Shown piece after piece: positions 30,929-38,289 of a DNA stretch of 39,086 nucleotides (position 1 is the first letter of the stretch; every line of letters starts with the position of its first letter). The position numbers and the translations under genes are program-made. The stretch is taken from contig NZ_SMKX01000072.1 of assembly GCF_004349055.1 (NCBI RefSeq), positions 1 to 39,086 of the forward strand. The letters run 5' to 3'. The notes under the pieces were generated by a model. The model made no database searches. It was not told the DNA's origin and was given only the letters and a program-made list of their open reading frames with translations. Source of the DNA: Kribbella antibiotica (GTDB taxonomy: Bacteria; Actinomycetota; Actinomycetes; Propionibacteriales; Kribbellaceae).

Positions 30929-32122
30929 ACCGCGGACATAAGCCCGTATGACGGTCGCTGCGGCGCCGCGGGCCCAGTCGTCGAAGGTGTGCGAGCGCAG
31001 CATCAGGCGGCAGTCACCAGCCGCCCCGAAGGCGTGCTCGCCGAAGGCCTGGCGCATCCGGTCTTCGTACAGGTCGTACTCCGCCACGCCCTCACCCGCG
31101 ATCACCACGAGCTCTGGCCCGACGAGGTTCACCATCGCGGCCAGGGCCGAGCCGATCACCTCACCGGCCTGGTCGAACGACTCCCGGGCATGCTCGTCGC
31201 CGTCGTGTGCCAGCTTGATCGCACCGGCCAGGTCGAGCTTCGGCTGTTTGGTGGACTTCCGGATCCGGTTCAGTATCGCGTCCGACGAGGCCACGGTCTC
31301 GACGCAACCGCGCCGGCCGCAAGTGCAGACCAGGTTGCCGGGGGCGAGCGGTAAATGGCCGAGCTCGCCAGAGACGCCGTACGCGCCGGAGACGACCTCG
31401 CCGTTGATGTAGAGCCCGCAGCCGATCCCGGAGCCGATCGTCACGACCGCGAACGAGTCCGCGTCGACGCCGACCCCGAACCAATGCTCGGCCACGGTCA
31501 GCGCCCGTACGTCGTTCGTCACGACGATCGGAAGTTTGAGTCGGCGGCCGAGCAGCTCGGCCAGCGGCACCTCCCGCCAGCCCATGAACGGCGAGTCGCG
31601 GACCACGCCGTGCCGCTCGTCGACATCACCCGATACGGACACGCCGATGCCGATCACCGGTCCGGCCACGGCGGCGTCGTTCTTGAGCGTCGCGATCAGT
31701 TCTTTGGCGAGGTCGGTCAGCTGCTCGATCACGGTCTGCGCGTCGGTGCTGGGCAGCGCCCGATGGCTGACGTTCCGGATTCCCGCAGTGAAGTCCGTCG
31801 TCACGCCGATCAGCGCGGTCGGCGTCACCTTCAGGCCGATGATCGAGACACTGTGCGGTACGACGGTCAGCGGGCTCACCGGCCGTCCGATGCCGACCAT
31901 GGCGAGCTGGCCGGCGTTGTCGACCGGCGCGGCCGCCTGGTCGGTCACGAACCCGGCCTCGATCAGCGGCGCGACCGCCTTGGTGACCGCAGCCTGCGAA
32001 AGCCCCGTACGCCGCGCGATTTCGACCCGCGGGATCGGACCCTGAGTCAGAATCCTGGTCAGCACCTCAACGCCCGCGGGCGTGGCGAGCGGGAGAGGTC
32101 GATGGGGGCGCAGCGGTGACAC
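30908..32122 (-). CDS. ROK-family transcriptional regulator (NagC/XylR type)
   Basis: 404 residues, GTG start. The N-terminal winged helix reads VLTRILTQGPIPRVEIARRTGLSQAAVTKAVAPLIEAGFV. The ROK domain follows, with VIGIGVSVSGDVDERHGVV, IVVTNDVRALTVAEHWFG, GELGHLPL and the zinc site VCTCGRRGCVE (Cys266, Cys268, Cys273). Such proteins bind a sugar or sugar phosphate and repress carbohydrate genes. No sugar gene adjoins it. It lies 19 bases after the MpaB-like gene at the end of five closely spaced leftward genes, so it may be transcribed from far upstream. Confidence 0.88.
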   Translation of the reverse strand: MSPLRPHRPLPLATPAGVEVLTRILTQGPIPRVEIARRTGLSQAAVTKAVAPLIEAGFVTDQAAAPVDNAGQLAMVGIGRPVSPLTVVPHSVSIIGLKVTPTALIGVTTDFTAGIRNVSHRALPSTDAQTVIEQLTDLAKELIATLKNDAAVAGPVIGIGVSVSGDVDERHGVVRDSPFMGWREVPLAELLGRRLKLPIVVTNDVRALTVAEHWFGVGVDADSFAVVTIGSGIGCGLYINGEVVSGAYGVSGELGHLPLAPGNLVCTCGRRGCVETVASSDAILNRIRKSTKQPKLDLAGAIKLAHDGDEHARESFDQAGEVIGSALAAMVNLVGPELVVIAGEGVAEYDLYEDRMRQAFGEHAFGAAGDCRLMLRSHTFDDWARGAAATVIRAYVRGEPPLQR

Positions 32123-32141
32123 GAGAACAACCTACCGGCGG

Positions 32142-32984
32142 TCAGCCCTTTACGGCGGCTTCTTCCCACGTCGGCGAGGTCAGCACCCAGCGGATTGTCC
32201 GGGTCAGGCCATCACCGGCCGCTCGGACCAGAGTTTGTTCTGTCAAAGGGAAGTAGGGCAAGCGGAGAGGCCAGCGCGCCCACCACGGGAGCAGGCCGAC
32301 CGCAGCAGCTGTGAGGACGCCGTACGCCGGACGCGCGGCCCAGGGGACTGGCGGGTGCACGAGGATGAAGCGGGCTGCCTGTCGTGCTTCGGTCGTGCCG
32401 CGAAGCTCCGGCTGGTACTCGGCGAGTGTCTGACGCAGCTCGGCCACCGTGGTCGGCGGGTCGAGCACTCCTAGTTTTCCGGCCACCAGTGCGGTCTGTT
32501 CGACGTACTGATCCTGCTCGGCGGCGTTGAGCGGGTGGGCGCCGTACGTCTGGTGAGCGGTGAGGAAGCTGTCCACCTCGGCGACGTGCACCCACTTGAG
32601 CAGGTGTGGGTCGGATGCGCGGTAGTTCGCGCCGCGGACGCGCTCATGCACCGACTGCACCCGCGCGATCGCCTCCTCGGCGGCCGGGATCGCGCCGTAC
32701 GTCGTGATGGCGAGGAAGTAGCTGGTCCGCTGCAACCGCCCCCACGGGTCGCCGCGGTAGCCGGAGTGCGCCGAGACCGCAGCCATGGCGAGCGGATGCA
32801 GCGACTGCAGGAGCAAAGCGCGCATACCGCCGGTGAACATCGACGCATCACCGTGCACCCGCTGAATCGGACTGCCAGCTGCGAACCAGCGCGGACCGGG
32901 TGTGTTGTGCACCCGGGCGCGCTCAGTCTGTGGGTCCGGCCCAGCCACCTTCGTCAGGATCATCCGAGCCAGCTGGTCTCTCAT
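32142..32984 (-). CDS. MpaB-family (DUF2236) oxygenase-like protein
   Basis: 280 residues. The family motifs are present: LLLQSLHPLAMAAVSAHSGYRGDPWGRLQRTSYFLAITTYG and LLKWVHVAEVDSFLTAHQTYG. Their histidines and acidic residue are thought to bind a haem in relatives such as MpaB and the rubber-cleaving Lcp. The substrate is unknown; most bacterial members are unstudied. It begins 26 bases after the PHP-type gene, so the two are likely co-transcribed. No signal peptide is evident. Confidence 0.8.
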   Translation of the reverse strand: MRDQLARMILTKVAGPDPQTERARVHNTPGPRWFAAGSPIQRVHGDASMFTGGMRALLLQSLHPLAMAAVSAHSGYRGDPWGRLQRTSYFLAITTYGAIPAAEEAIARVQSVHERVRGANYRASDPHLLKWVHVAEVDSFLTAHQTYGAHPLNAAEQDQYVEQTALVAGKLGVLDPPTTVAELRQTLAEYQPELRGTTEARQAARFILVHPPVPWAARPAYGVLTAAAVGLLPWWARWPLRLPYFPLTEQTLVRAAGDGLTRTIRWVLTSPTWEEAAVKG

Positions 32985-33010
32985 AGGTCCACTGTGCCCA
33001 CCATTCGAAG

Positions 33011-34672
33011 CTAAACAACGTCAACGAAGATCGGGTTGGTGTAAAGCCAGGTGTCGAGCCACGGGTCGCCGTCGTTCGTGGGGTGCTGGATCGGGCCGGC
33101 CGGGTCGATGTTGCGGCCCAGATAGCCGACGCCGTGTCGGTTGCCGTCGCTGCCGCGCACGCGGACGTAGTGCGACCGCTCGGCTCGCCCTAGCGGGATG
33201 CACAGGTCATAGGTGCCAGTACGGCGGTGTACGTCGACCTGCTCGACCACTCTGGTGTCGGGTGCCTTCCAGCTATCGCGCTGAGCCGTTGGGCCGGTCA
33301 CCGCCCCGCGGATCACGTCCAAATGCGCCAGCCGCGGCAGTACGCCGTGGAAGTTCGGCCGGGTCGCGCTGGTCACGGTGATCCGCAGTTCGAGCCGCTC
33401 ATGACGCCGTACGCGCAGTCTGCCGCCCAGTGTGACGCCCCGCTGCCGGGACCCAACCGGAGCAACCCGTACGTCGATTCCGTCGACCAGCTGACCGTGG
33501 TCGACCCAGACGCGGCCGGCTCGCAGCGCGGCCATCACCTCGAGGTAGCCGTACTTGGCAACGCCCACGTGGGTCCGGCTGAACTGGCCCGGCCAGAAGT
33601 CGCTACCGGCCTGCGGGGTGTCGGTGTTGGTCGGTGAGGGCTTCCAGCCGAGGCTGTCGAAGTTCTGACCAGGCGGGAACACCCCGTCGGTCCAGGTGTC
33701 CCAGATAGTCCGGTGGTTGTCGCTGTTCGAGGTGATCGAGAACAGGCGGCCCTCGGCGAGCAGGCTGTCCCACAGTCCGCCGACAGTCGCGGTCGCCCAG
33801 TCGAAACCGCCGTACGTGCGGTATGCGTCGAGGGGGAAGCCGGGGAAGCTCGCAGCGCTCGGGGAGTTCACGTACTCACCGCGCTGCGCGTTCGTGGCGC
33901 CGCGGAACTTCACCCACGCCGGCTCTGCGTCGCCCTGGGAGCCCGGTGCGCCCTCCATGCCGATGCAGACGCCGGTGTCGCGCCAGGCGCGGATCTCGTG
34001 CGGCGAGTCGATGCCGAGCCGCAGTGGGTGGTTCGCCAGCACCAGCACGTCGTCGATGAACCCACTGCGCTTCTGAGCGGCCAGCCACTGCAGACCTTTG
34101 ATCGCATGCTGCTCGTTCTCCGGGGTGTCCCCAGAGCGGTTGGTCAGCTTGCCGTCGTACTCACGCTCGAACTGCTGCAGCAAAGCGACGTTGTTCGGCC
34201 CCGGAGCGACCAGGACCGTGCCGTGCTCGGCCGCGGGGATGTACCACTCCAGGCCCTGGAAGATCAGCATCCGCGGGTTCTCCGCCCGCGCCTTCACGAC
34301 CTCGACGTTCTCGGCCGCAGCACCCTTGTCGGCGTGCCCGAAGTTGCTGTGCTCGGTGAACGCCATCCAGTCCAGCCCGAACTGCGCACCGCGCTGCGCG
34401 AGCTGCGTGAAGTCGTACTTCGCGTCGTGGCTGTAGCGGCTGTGCACATGGTGGTCACCGACCAGCCAGACCAGCTCCGGGTCACTCCCCCGGTACGACG
34501 AGGGAGCAGCGACCGCTTCGGTTGCGCCGGCCGCGGTCGCGCCAACTGTGCTCACGGTGAAGGCCGCTCCGAGCAGTCCCGCACCCCGAATCAGGTTCCG
34601 CCGGGACACCCCCTGCGGATCGAGAGTCGTTTCAGAGACGTCGGGGTCCGCCCACGGGGGTAGTTGCTGCAT
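33011..34672 (-). CDS. Tat-exported PHP/CehA-McbA-type metallohydrolase
   Basis: 553 residues if ATG 34672 starts (AGGGTGG 5 bases upstream); GTG 34681 is an alternative. The signal contains the twin-arginine motif SRRNLIRGAG, then a hydrophobic run to about residue 57. The metal site begins DHHVHSRYSHD (Asp73, His74, His75, His77), typical of the PHP/CehA fold. Later metal-ligand regions are AFTEHSNFGHA, LANHPL and FSITSNSDNH. Beyond residue ~370 lies a beta-rich C-terminal domain. CehA/McbA are carbaryl hydrolases and other members cleave phosphoesters; the substrate here is unknown. Tat export fits cytoplasmic loading of the metal cofactor. Confidence 0.8.
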   Translation of the reverse strand: MQQLPPWADPDVSETTLDPQGVSRRNLIRGAGLLGAAFTVSTVGATAAGATEAVAAPSSYRGSDPELVWLVGDHHVHSRYSHDAKYDFTQLAQRGAQFGLDWMAFTEHSNFGHADKGAAAENVEVVKARAENPRMLIFQGLEWYIPAAEHGTVLVAPGPNNVALLQQFEREYDGKLTNRSGDTPENEQHAIKGLQWLAAQKRSGFIDDVLVLANHPLRLGIDSPHEIRAWRDTGVCIGMEGAPGSQGDAEPAWVKFRGATNAQRGEYVNSPSAASFPGFPLDAYRTYGGFDWATATVGGLWDSLLAEGRLFSITSNSDNHRTIWDTWTDGVFPPGQNFDSLGWKPSPTNTDTPQAGSDFWPGQFSRTHVGVAKYGYLEVMAALRAGRVWVDHGQLVDGIDVRVAPVGSRQRGVTLGGRLRVRRHERLELRITVTSATRPNFHGVLPRLAHLDVIRGAVTGPTAQRDSWKAPDTRVVEQVDVHRRTGTYDLCIPLGRAERSHYVRVRGSDGNRHGVGYLGRNIDPAGPIQHPTNDGDPWLDTWLYTNPIFVDVV

Positions 34673-34705
34673 GAGCGCCACCCTGCAGGTCAGGACAAAA
34701 TCCCG

Positions 34706-35260
34706 TCAAGGCTGCAGGTGTCCCTGAGATGAACGGTATTCGTCCTCGAGGATCGAATAGAGCAGCGAGTCCCGCCAGGCACCGTTGGTGAAGACGTGCT
34801 CGCGCAGCTGACCCTCGTAGCTGAAGCCGAGGCGCTTCACGACGGCGATCGAGGCCGCGTTCTCCGGGCCGATGGCCGCGGTGATCCGATGCAGTCCCAG
34901 GGTGTCGAACCCGAACTCCAGCATCGTCCGCGCCGTGTCGGTGGCGTAGCCGTGACCCCAGTGGTCGGCGTGTACGCCGTACCCCAGTTTCGCGTTCTTG
35001 TGCACTCCGGGGGCGAGCCGGACGAACCCGATCATGCGGTCGTCGTCCCGGCGGGTGACGGCGAGCATGTAGTCGGGCCGGTCGGCCTGTGCCGAGCGTT
35101 CGAGCAGGGTCGCCAGGGATTTCTCCGCCCTGGCTCGGTCGTAGCTGGCGAACGCCATCCAGTCGGTGACACGGTCGTCACCGAACACGGACAGGTAGTC
35201 GTCGAGATCGCTCCCGCGGAACTCGCGCAGTACGGTCAGCTCACCGTTGAGAGGCTCCAT
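34706..35260 (-). CDS. GNAT N-acetyltransferase, RimJ/RimL type
   Basis: 184 residues from ATG 35260; the frame stays open much further right, but only as the antisense-overlapping shadow of the regulator gene. The fold is complete: LTVLREFRGSDLDDYLSVFGDD, YMLAVTRRDDDRMIGFVRLAPG, the acetyl-CoA loop GYGVHADHWGHGYATDTARTMLEFGF, and GPENAASIAVVKRLGFSYEGQLREHVFTNGAWRDSLLYSIL. This subgroup acetylates protein N-termini or small amines. It lies between the HTH/TPR regulator (25-base gap) and the metallohydrolase (33-base gap). Confidence 0.88.
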   Translation of the reverse strand: MEPLNGELTVLREFRGSDLDDYLSVFGDDRVTDWMAFASYDRARAEKSLATLLERSAQADRPDYMLAVTRRDDDRMIGFVRLAPGVHKNAKLGYGVHADHWGHGYATDTARTMLEFGFDTLGLHRITAAIGPENAASIAVVKRLGFSYEGQLREHVFTNGAWRDSLLYSILEDEYRSSQGHLQP

Positions 35261-35285
35261 GGGGCGATTGTGGAAGGAGCCGGGG

Positions 35286-36599
35286 TCAACGATTGAGTGT
35301 CTGCATGGGCGTCCGCGTGAACGTTTCAATCTCTTCTTGCAACTCGCGGGCGTCGTCGGCACGACCGGACTGCCGCAGTGCGGTGTGAACCCGGCGGGCC
35401 GAGTGCACGACACCGTTGATCCGGCGCTCGGTCGGCAGGTCCAGCACCGGCGCGATGGCATCCGCGGCGCCGTCCAGCTCACCAGTGGCGATCCGGCTGA
35501 TCGCCATCGCGGCGTGGCTGCCGGCGGCGTCGCCGAAAGCCCACTCCGGGTGGTTCTGGTCGGCGTAGGCGTCGACGGCCTGCCGCGAGTACCGCTCGGC
35601 CTGCTCGCCTTCACCAGGAAGCCACGCCAGCGCGTCGGCCGCGTAGTACAGCTGACGGTTGCGCCCGAAGGTGCACAGGCCGCCCATGTCGTCGAGGTCG
35701 TCGTTCTGCACCGTCTCCCAGGCATCCTCGGCCCGCTCGAGCGCGGCCCGGGTGGCCTCCGGGTTGCCCAGCGCAGCCCAGGCACGGGCCTCGCTGACCG
35801 GGAGCCAGACGCTGGTGGTGCTGTTGGCCTGCTCGGCATAACCGGCGCCGAGCTGGGCGTAGCGGACGGAGTCGTGCGGGTTGCCGGCCCAGTACGAGAC
35901 CAGGGACTGCAGGCCGCGCACCCAGGCCCGGAGGCCGTGGTGGTCGGCGTTATCGGCGCACAGGAACGCCGTCCGCGCCTGCGTGAGCGCCGCATGCGGG
36001 TTACCGAGGTCGTGCGAGGCCTTGGCGAGCAGGCCGCCGGTCACCCCGCCGAGGAAGTAGAGCTGCCGCAGGTGCTCCGGGCGTTGCCGGCTCTCCAGCA
36101 GTGCGAAGACCAGGTCCTGCGTCTCCACCAGCTGACCGAGGATCTCCGGCAGTGGGCGCTGCGGGTAGGCCTTCGCGACGTGGCGAACGTCGTCGTACAC
36201 CTGCTCCATGGCCTCGCTTCCGAGACCAGACTGGGCCGCAAGGGCAAACGCCCTCGCTCGGCTGGCAGCCATGTCGAGAACCTCCATCTCGTTACCTGTC
36301 GTGATCCGTCCACCCGTGGGAGCCGGCACCATCTGCTGCCCCACGTACTGCTGTGGGACCGCCTGCTCGGGGACGTACGGCGCGAGAAGTTCCTCGACCG
36401 GCTTTCCGAACATGCGTTGCAGAGTGCGCCGGGTCTGTGGAGTGGTTCCTGCCCGCTCGCCCGATGCGAGACGCCGCAGGTGCCGCTCGGTGATGGTTCC
36501 ACCTTGCTCGACGAACTCGGCGACGATCTCGGAGTAGGTCTGGTTCCGGCGCTGGATCAAGTGCGCCAGGACCGTCTTAGGCGCCAACTTCGCCGCCAT
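35286..36599 (-). CDS. HTH regulator with TPR-like sensor region
   Basis: 437 residues, ATG 36599 behind a strong GGGAGGA. The N-terminal ~65 residues look like an XRE-type DNA-binding domain (TVLAHLIQRRNQTYSEIVAEFVEQGGTITERHLRRLASGER). From about 105 on, helical pairs repeat (LGNPHAALTQARTAFLCADNADHHGLRAWVRGLQSLVSYWAGNPHDSVRYAQLGAGYAEQ; later ERYSRQAVDAYADQ), the pattern of TPRs. Such regulators are common in multiples in Streptomyces and relatives, often next to small conserved proteins, as here (62-residue ORF on the other strand). The ligand is unknown. The 11-bp-phased array starts 61 bases upstream. It heads a run of five leftward genes. Confidence 0.8.
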   Translation of the reverse strand: MAAKLAPKTVLAHLIQRRNQTYSEIVAEFVEQGGTITERHLRRLASGERAGTTPQTRRTLQRMFGKPVEELLAPYVPEQAVPQQYVGQQMVPAPTGGRITTGNEMEVLDMAASRARAFALAAQSGLGSEAMEQVYDDVRHVAKAYPQRPLPEILGQLVETQDLVFALLESRQRPEHLRQLYFLGGVTGGLLAKASHDLGNPHAALTQARTAFLCADNADHHGLRAWVRGLQSLVSYWAGNPHDSVRYAQLGAGYAEQANSTTSVWLPVSEARAWAALGNPEATRAALERAEDAWETVQNDDLDDMGGLCTFGRNRQLYYAADALAWLPGEGEQAERYSRQAVDAYADQNHPEWAFGDAAGSHAAMAISRIATGELDGAADAIAPVLDLPTERRINGVVHSARRVHTALRQSGRADDARELQEEIETFTRTPMQTLNR

Positions 36600-36659
36600 C
36601 GTTCCTCCCGTTCACCGTCAGAACAGACGTTGTCTCGACTAATGCCCCACGACAAGGTG

Positions 36660-36731
36660 CTGTCCTCCAGATGTCCGTCAGAGGTCCGCAAGAGGTCCGG
36701 TAAAGGTCCTCTTCAGGTCCTAGAGCGGTCA
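36660..36731. repeat. 11-bp-phased GTCC box array
   Basis: Hexamers at exact 11-bp steps: CTGTCC 36660, ATGTCC 36671, AGGTCC at 36682, 36693, 36704 and 36715, then CGGTCA 36726. One box per helical turn puts all on one face of the DNA. Spacers differ, so this is not slippage of one unit. Heptamers at 11-bp steps are the known target layout of SARP regulators, but no SARP gene is in the window. The array lies between the HTH/TPR gene and the small ORF. Confidence 0.75.
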
Positions 36732-36761
36732 CGTTGGGCTCGTGCACCATTACTGCCATGA

Positions 36762-36784
36762 CAACCAGTAAGTCCAACTGGTTG
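36762..36784. promoter_or_regulatory. Hairpin/dyad upstream of the small ORF
   Basis: CAACCAGT (36762-36769) is perfectly complementary to ACTGGTTG (36777-36784) across AAGTCCA. It lies 30 bases before the small ORF. It could be an operator or an mRNA leader hairpin. Confidence 0.4.
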
Positions 36785-36814
36785 CAAGGGCTCAGAGTTA
36801 CGGGGTGAGAGGCA

Positions 36815-37003
36815 GTGAGCATTGCGGAGATGACGGCGCGACAGCATCGTCGCCGGGTTCGGGTCTGGTTCGGTGAACATGTGATCGCCCAGTACGTCGC
36901 GGAGGCTTCCCTCGCGGCTCGCTACGAGCAGGCGATGAAGCGCCGTTTCGCAGGCCTCAAAGTCACCAATGACGTGCTCGGACCGCTCGACAGCACGAAC
37001 TGA
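36815..37003 (+). CDS. 62-residue conserved-looking small protein
   Basis: GTG 36815 has GAGAGG just upstream; ATG 36830 is a possible shorter start. The sequence MSIAEMTARQHRRRVRVWFGEHVIAQYVAEASLAARYEQAMKRRFAGLKVTND is basic at the front, has an amphipathic helical middle and no membrane segment. I do not recognise a family. Position suggests a partner of the divergent HTH/TPR regulator, as small proteins often accompany such regulators. The gene runs from the phased array into the hairpin array at its stop, so its transcript may mainly carry that RNA. Codon use looks coding, but at this length some doubt remains. Confidence 0.6.
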   Translation: MSIAEMTARQHRRRVRVWFGEHVIAQYVAEASLAARYEQAMKRRFAGLKVTNDVLGPLDSTN

Positions 37004-37398
37004 AACAAACACCTGTTTTACCAAAGCTTCCGGGCTCCTCAGGCTCGGTTCGCTGGTCCCTGAAGGCTCCTCACGTTCAGGGTTCGGCTTTTTCTGGAAG
37101 GTTCGGGACCCTCCTCAGTTCCGAACGAAACCCAAGGTGCGGTCCGGGGCACTCCTCAGCCCCGGACCGCACCGCCCAAAGCCCGGCTGGGCTGGTGGCT
37201 GAGTCCCTGTATCGCCGCCGCCCAGCCGTTCCAACCACCACCTCCTGGCCGACACCTCGGGCCAGTCCGGGGTCGGGTGTCCTGGGCGGTAGGACACCAT
37301 CGGTGGTTCCTGACACCTCACCAGGAACCACCCCCCGAGGTGGCTGGCTCCGTTGTGTGACCGCCGCGCCTGGGCGGTCACACAACGGAGCCTTTGTC
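37003..37398 (+). ncRNA. Nine-hairpin array with conserved loops (candidate structured RNA)
   Basis: Consecutive stem-loops fill this gene-free stretch. A weak one: AAACA 37003-37007 with TGTTT 37014-37018. H0: 37030-37034 with 37044-37048. H1: 37058-37064 with 37076-37082, then a T5 run at 37089. H2: 37101-37108 with 37119-37126. H3: 37136-37150 with 37159-37173, 15 perfect pairs. H4: 37184-37198 with 37215-37228. H5: 37245-37250 with 37260-37265. H6: 37276-37283 with 37291-37298. H7: 37302-37312 with 37322-37332. H8: 37346-37365 with 37373-37392. Stems differ in sequence, yet CTCCTCA lies in the loops of H0-H3 (37035, 37067, 37111, 37152) and GACACCTC in or at those of H5 and H7 (37251, 37312). 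H4, H6 and H8 lack the motif. The T-runs favour plus-strand transcription, perhaps as the 3' part of the small ORF's transcript. Confidence 0.6.
37346..37395 (+). terminator. 20-bp perfect terminator hairpin (H8)
   Basis: Arms 37346-37365 and 37373-37392 pair perfectly over 20 bp around GCGCCTG and are followed by TTTGT. It closes the hairpin array 11 bases before the stop of the leftward MarR-type gene and may also shield that convergent transcript. Confidence 0.8.
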
Positions 37399-37406
37399 AT
37401 GTCCGC

Positions 37407-37796
37407 TCAGGCCGACAGGTTCCGGGTCATTCGCCGGAGTACGTCGATCGTGGCCGCGTACTCCTCGTCGCTGATGCCGGCCGCCACGAGCCGCCGCTGC
37501 TCCTGCACTTTCGCGGTCAACTCGGTGAGTGCTGCGTGGCCGGAGGGCGTGAGTTCGTCGCCGGTGAGCCAGCCGCGCTCAGTCAGGGGGTCGGTGACCG
37601 CTGTCAGCGTTTCCCGGTTGCCGACGAGGAAAGGTGCCAGCGCCGCCGCGATCGGCTTCGGTCCGGCAGCGGCATTCAGTGCCTGCCACTGCCGGCGTGT
37701 CAGGCCGTCGGCGGCCAGGAGCTGCTCGAACGACGACTCCAGCAGGCGGTCGAGCTCCTTGAGCCACCACCCGATAGGCTTGTTGTCATCTGACAT
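37407..37796 (-). CDS. MarR-type winged-helix regulator (leftward)
   Basis: 129 residues from ATG 37796 (MSDDNKPIGWWLKELDRLLESSFEQLL); ATG 37802 and further in-frame starts lie in the divergent operator. The winged helix covers LTRRQWQALNAAAGPKPIAAALAPFLVGNRETLTAVTDPLTERGWLTGDELTPSGHAALTEL, followed by a dimerisation helix (VQEQRRLVAAGISDEEYAATIDVLRRM). No ribosome-binding site is visible and the start sits inside a palindrome, so a leaderless, autoregulated message is possible. Its nearest neighbour is another MarR-type gene read the other way; the ligand is unknown. Confidence 0.75.
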   Translation of the reverse strand: MSDDNKPIGWWLKELDRLLESSFEQLLAADGLTRRQWQALNAAAGPKPIAAALAPFLVGNRETLTAVTDPLTERGWLTGDELTPSGHAALTELTAKVQEQRRLVAAGISDEEYAATIDVLRRMTRNLSA

Positions 37797-37806
37797 ATAC
37801 ATGTCA
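37791..37806. promoter_or_regulatory. Palindrome between divergent MarR genes
   Basis: TGACAT (37791-37796) and ATGTCA (37801-37806) flank ATAC as a perfect 16-bp dyad, the size of a MarR operator. It covers the start of the leftward gene and lies 24 bases before the rightward one. CATATAC also recurs at 37812-37818. Confidence 0.6.
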
Positions 37807-37830
37807 ATGAGCATATACCTGGGAGCTGTG

Positions 37831-38262
37831 ATGACACCCCCTGCTGCGGTCGTCCGCGTGGAGGCGGCGATGGTCACGATCCGCCGCCGTCAGACCCGCC
37901 GCACCTTCGCGGAGCAGACCGGTCGATCAGATCCGGTTCAGGAGGTTCTCGACGCACTCGAAGCCGCGGGTACGGCGCCGACCGGAGTCAACGGGGTCGC
38001 GACCACGCTCGGCGTGGACCAGCCGCGGGCCAGCAAGGTGGTGGCGGCAGCGGTCGCAGCCGGGCTGGTCCGCCGGGAGGCAGATCAGGGCGACGGGCGC
38101 CGGACCAATCTGGTCCTGACCGACGCAGGCCGGGAACGGCTTGATGCCGTGCACGACCACCGGCGACAGCGATTCGCCGCCGCGATGACCGATTGGACCG
38201 GGCCTGAGTGCGAGACCTTCGCCGACCTACTGACCCGGTTCGTCGCTGCTCTTGAGCGCTGA
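37831..38262 (+). CDS. MarR-family regulator (rightward)
   Basis: 143 residues from ATG 37831, behind GGGAG at 37821; GTG 37828 and ATGs at 37801/37807 are in frame but the latter two lie in the operator. The DNA-binding part is APTGVNGVATTLGVDQPRASKVVAAAVAAGLVRREADQGDGRRTNLVLTDAGRERLDAV, a standard MarR helix-turn-helix and wing (DGRRTNL). Helices before and after should form the dimer. The first 30 residues are basic (TIRRRQTRRTF). It shares a palindromic intergenic region with the leftward MarR-type gene, so the two may cross-regulate. Its stop codon overlaps the first box of a short 11-bp-phased array. Confidence 0.85.
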   Translation: MTPPAAVVRVEAAMVTIRRRQTRRTFAEQTGRSDPVQEVLDALEAAGTAPTGVNGVATTLGVDQPRASKVVAAAVAAGLVRREADQGDGRRTNLVLTDAGRERLDAVHDHRRQRFAAAMTDWTGPECETFADLLTRFVAALER

Positions 38263-38289
38263 GGTCCGGTCGAGGTCCGTTTCAGGTCC
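38262..38289. repeat. Second 11-bp-phased AGGTCC array
   Basis: AGGTCC occurs at 38262, 38273 and 38284, again at exactly 11-bp steps, with unlike spacers. The word and phase equal those of the array 1.6 kb to the left. It lies between convergent gene ends, not at an obvious promoter. Confidence 0.65.

Noticed and set aside
37077..37400. Protein-coding frames across the hairpin array
   Set aside because: Frames on both strands merely read through palindromic GC-rich stems; translations are low-complexity, and the conserved loop words fall in different frames.
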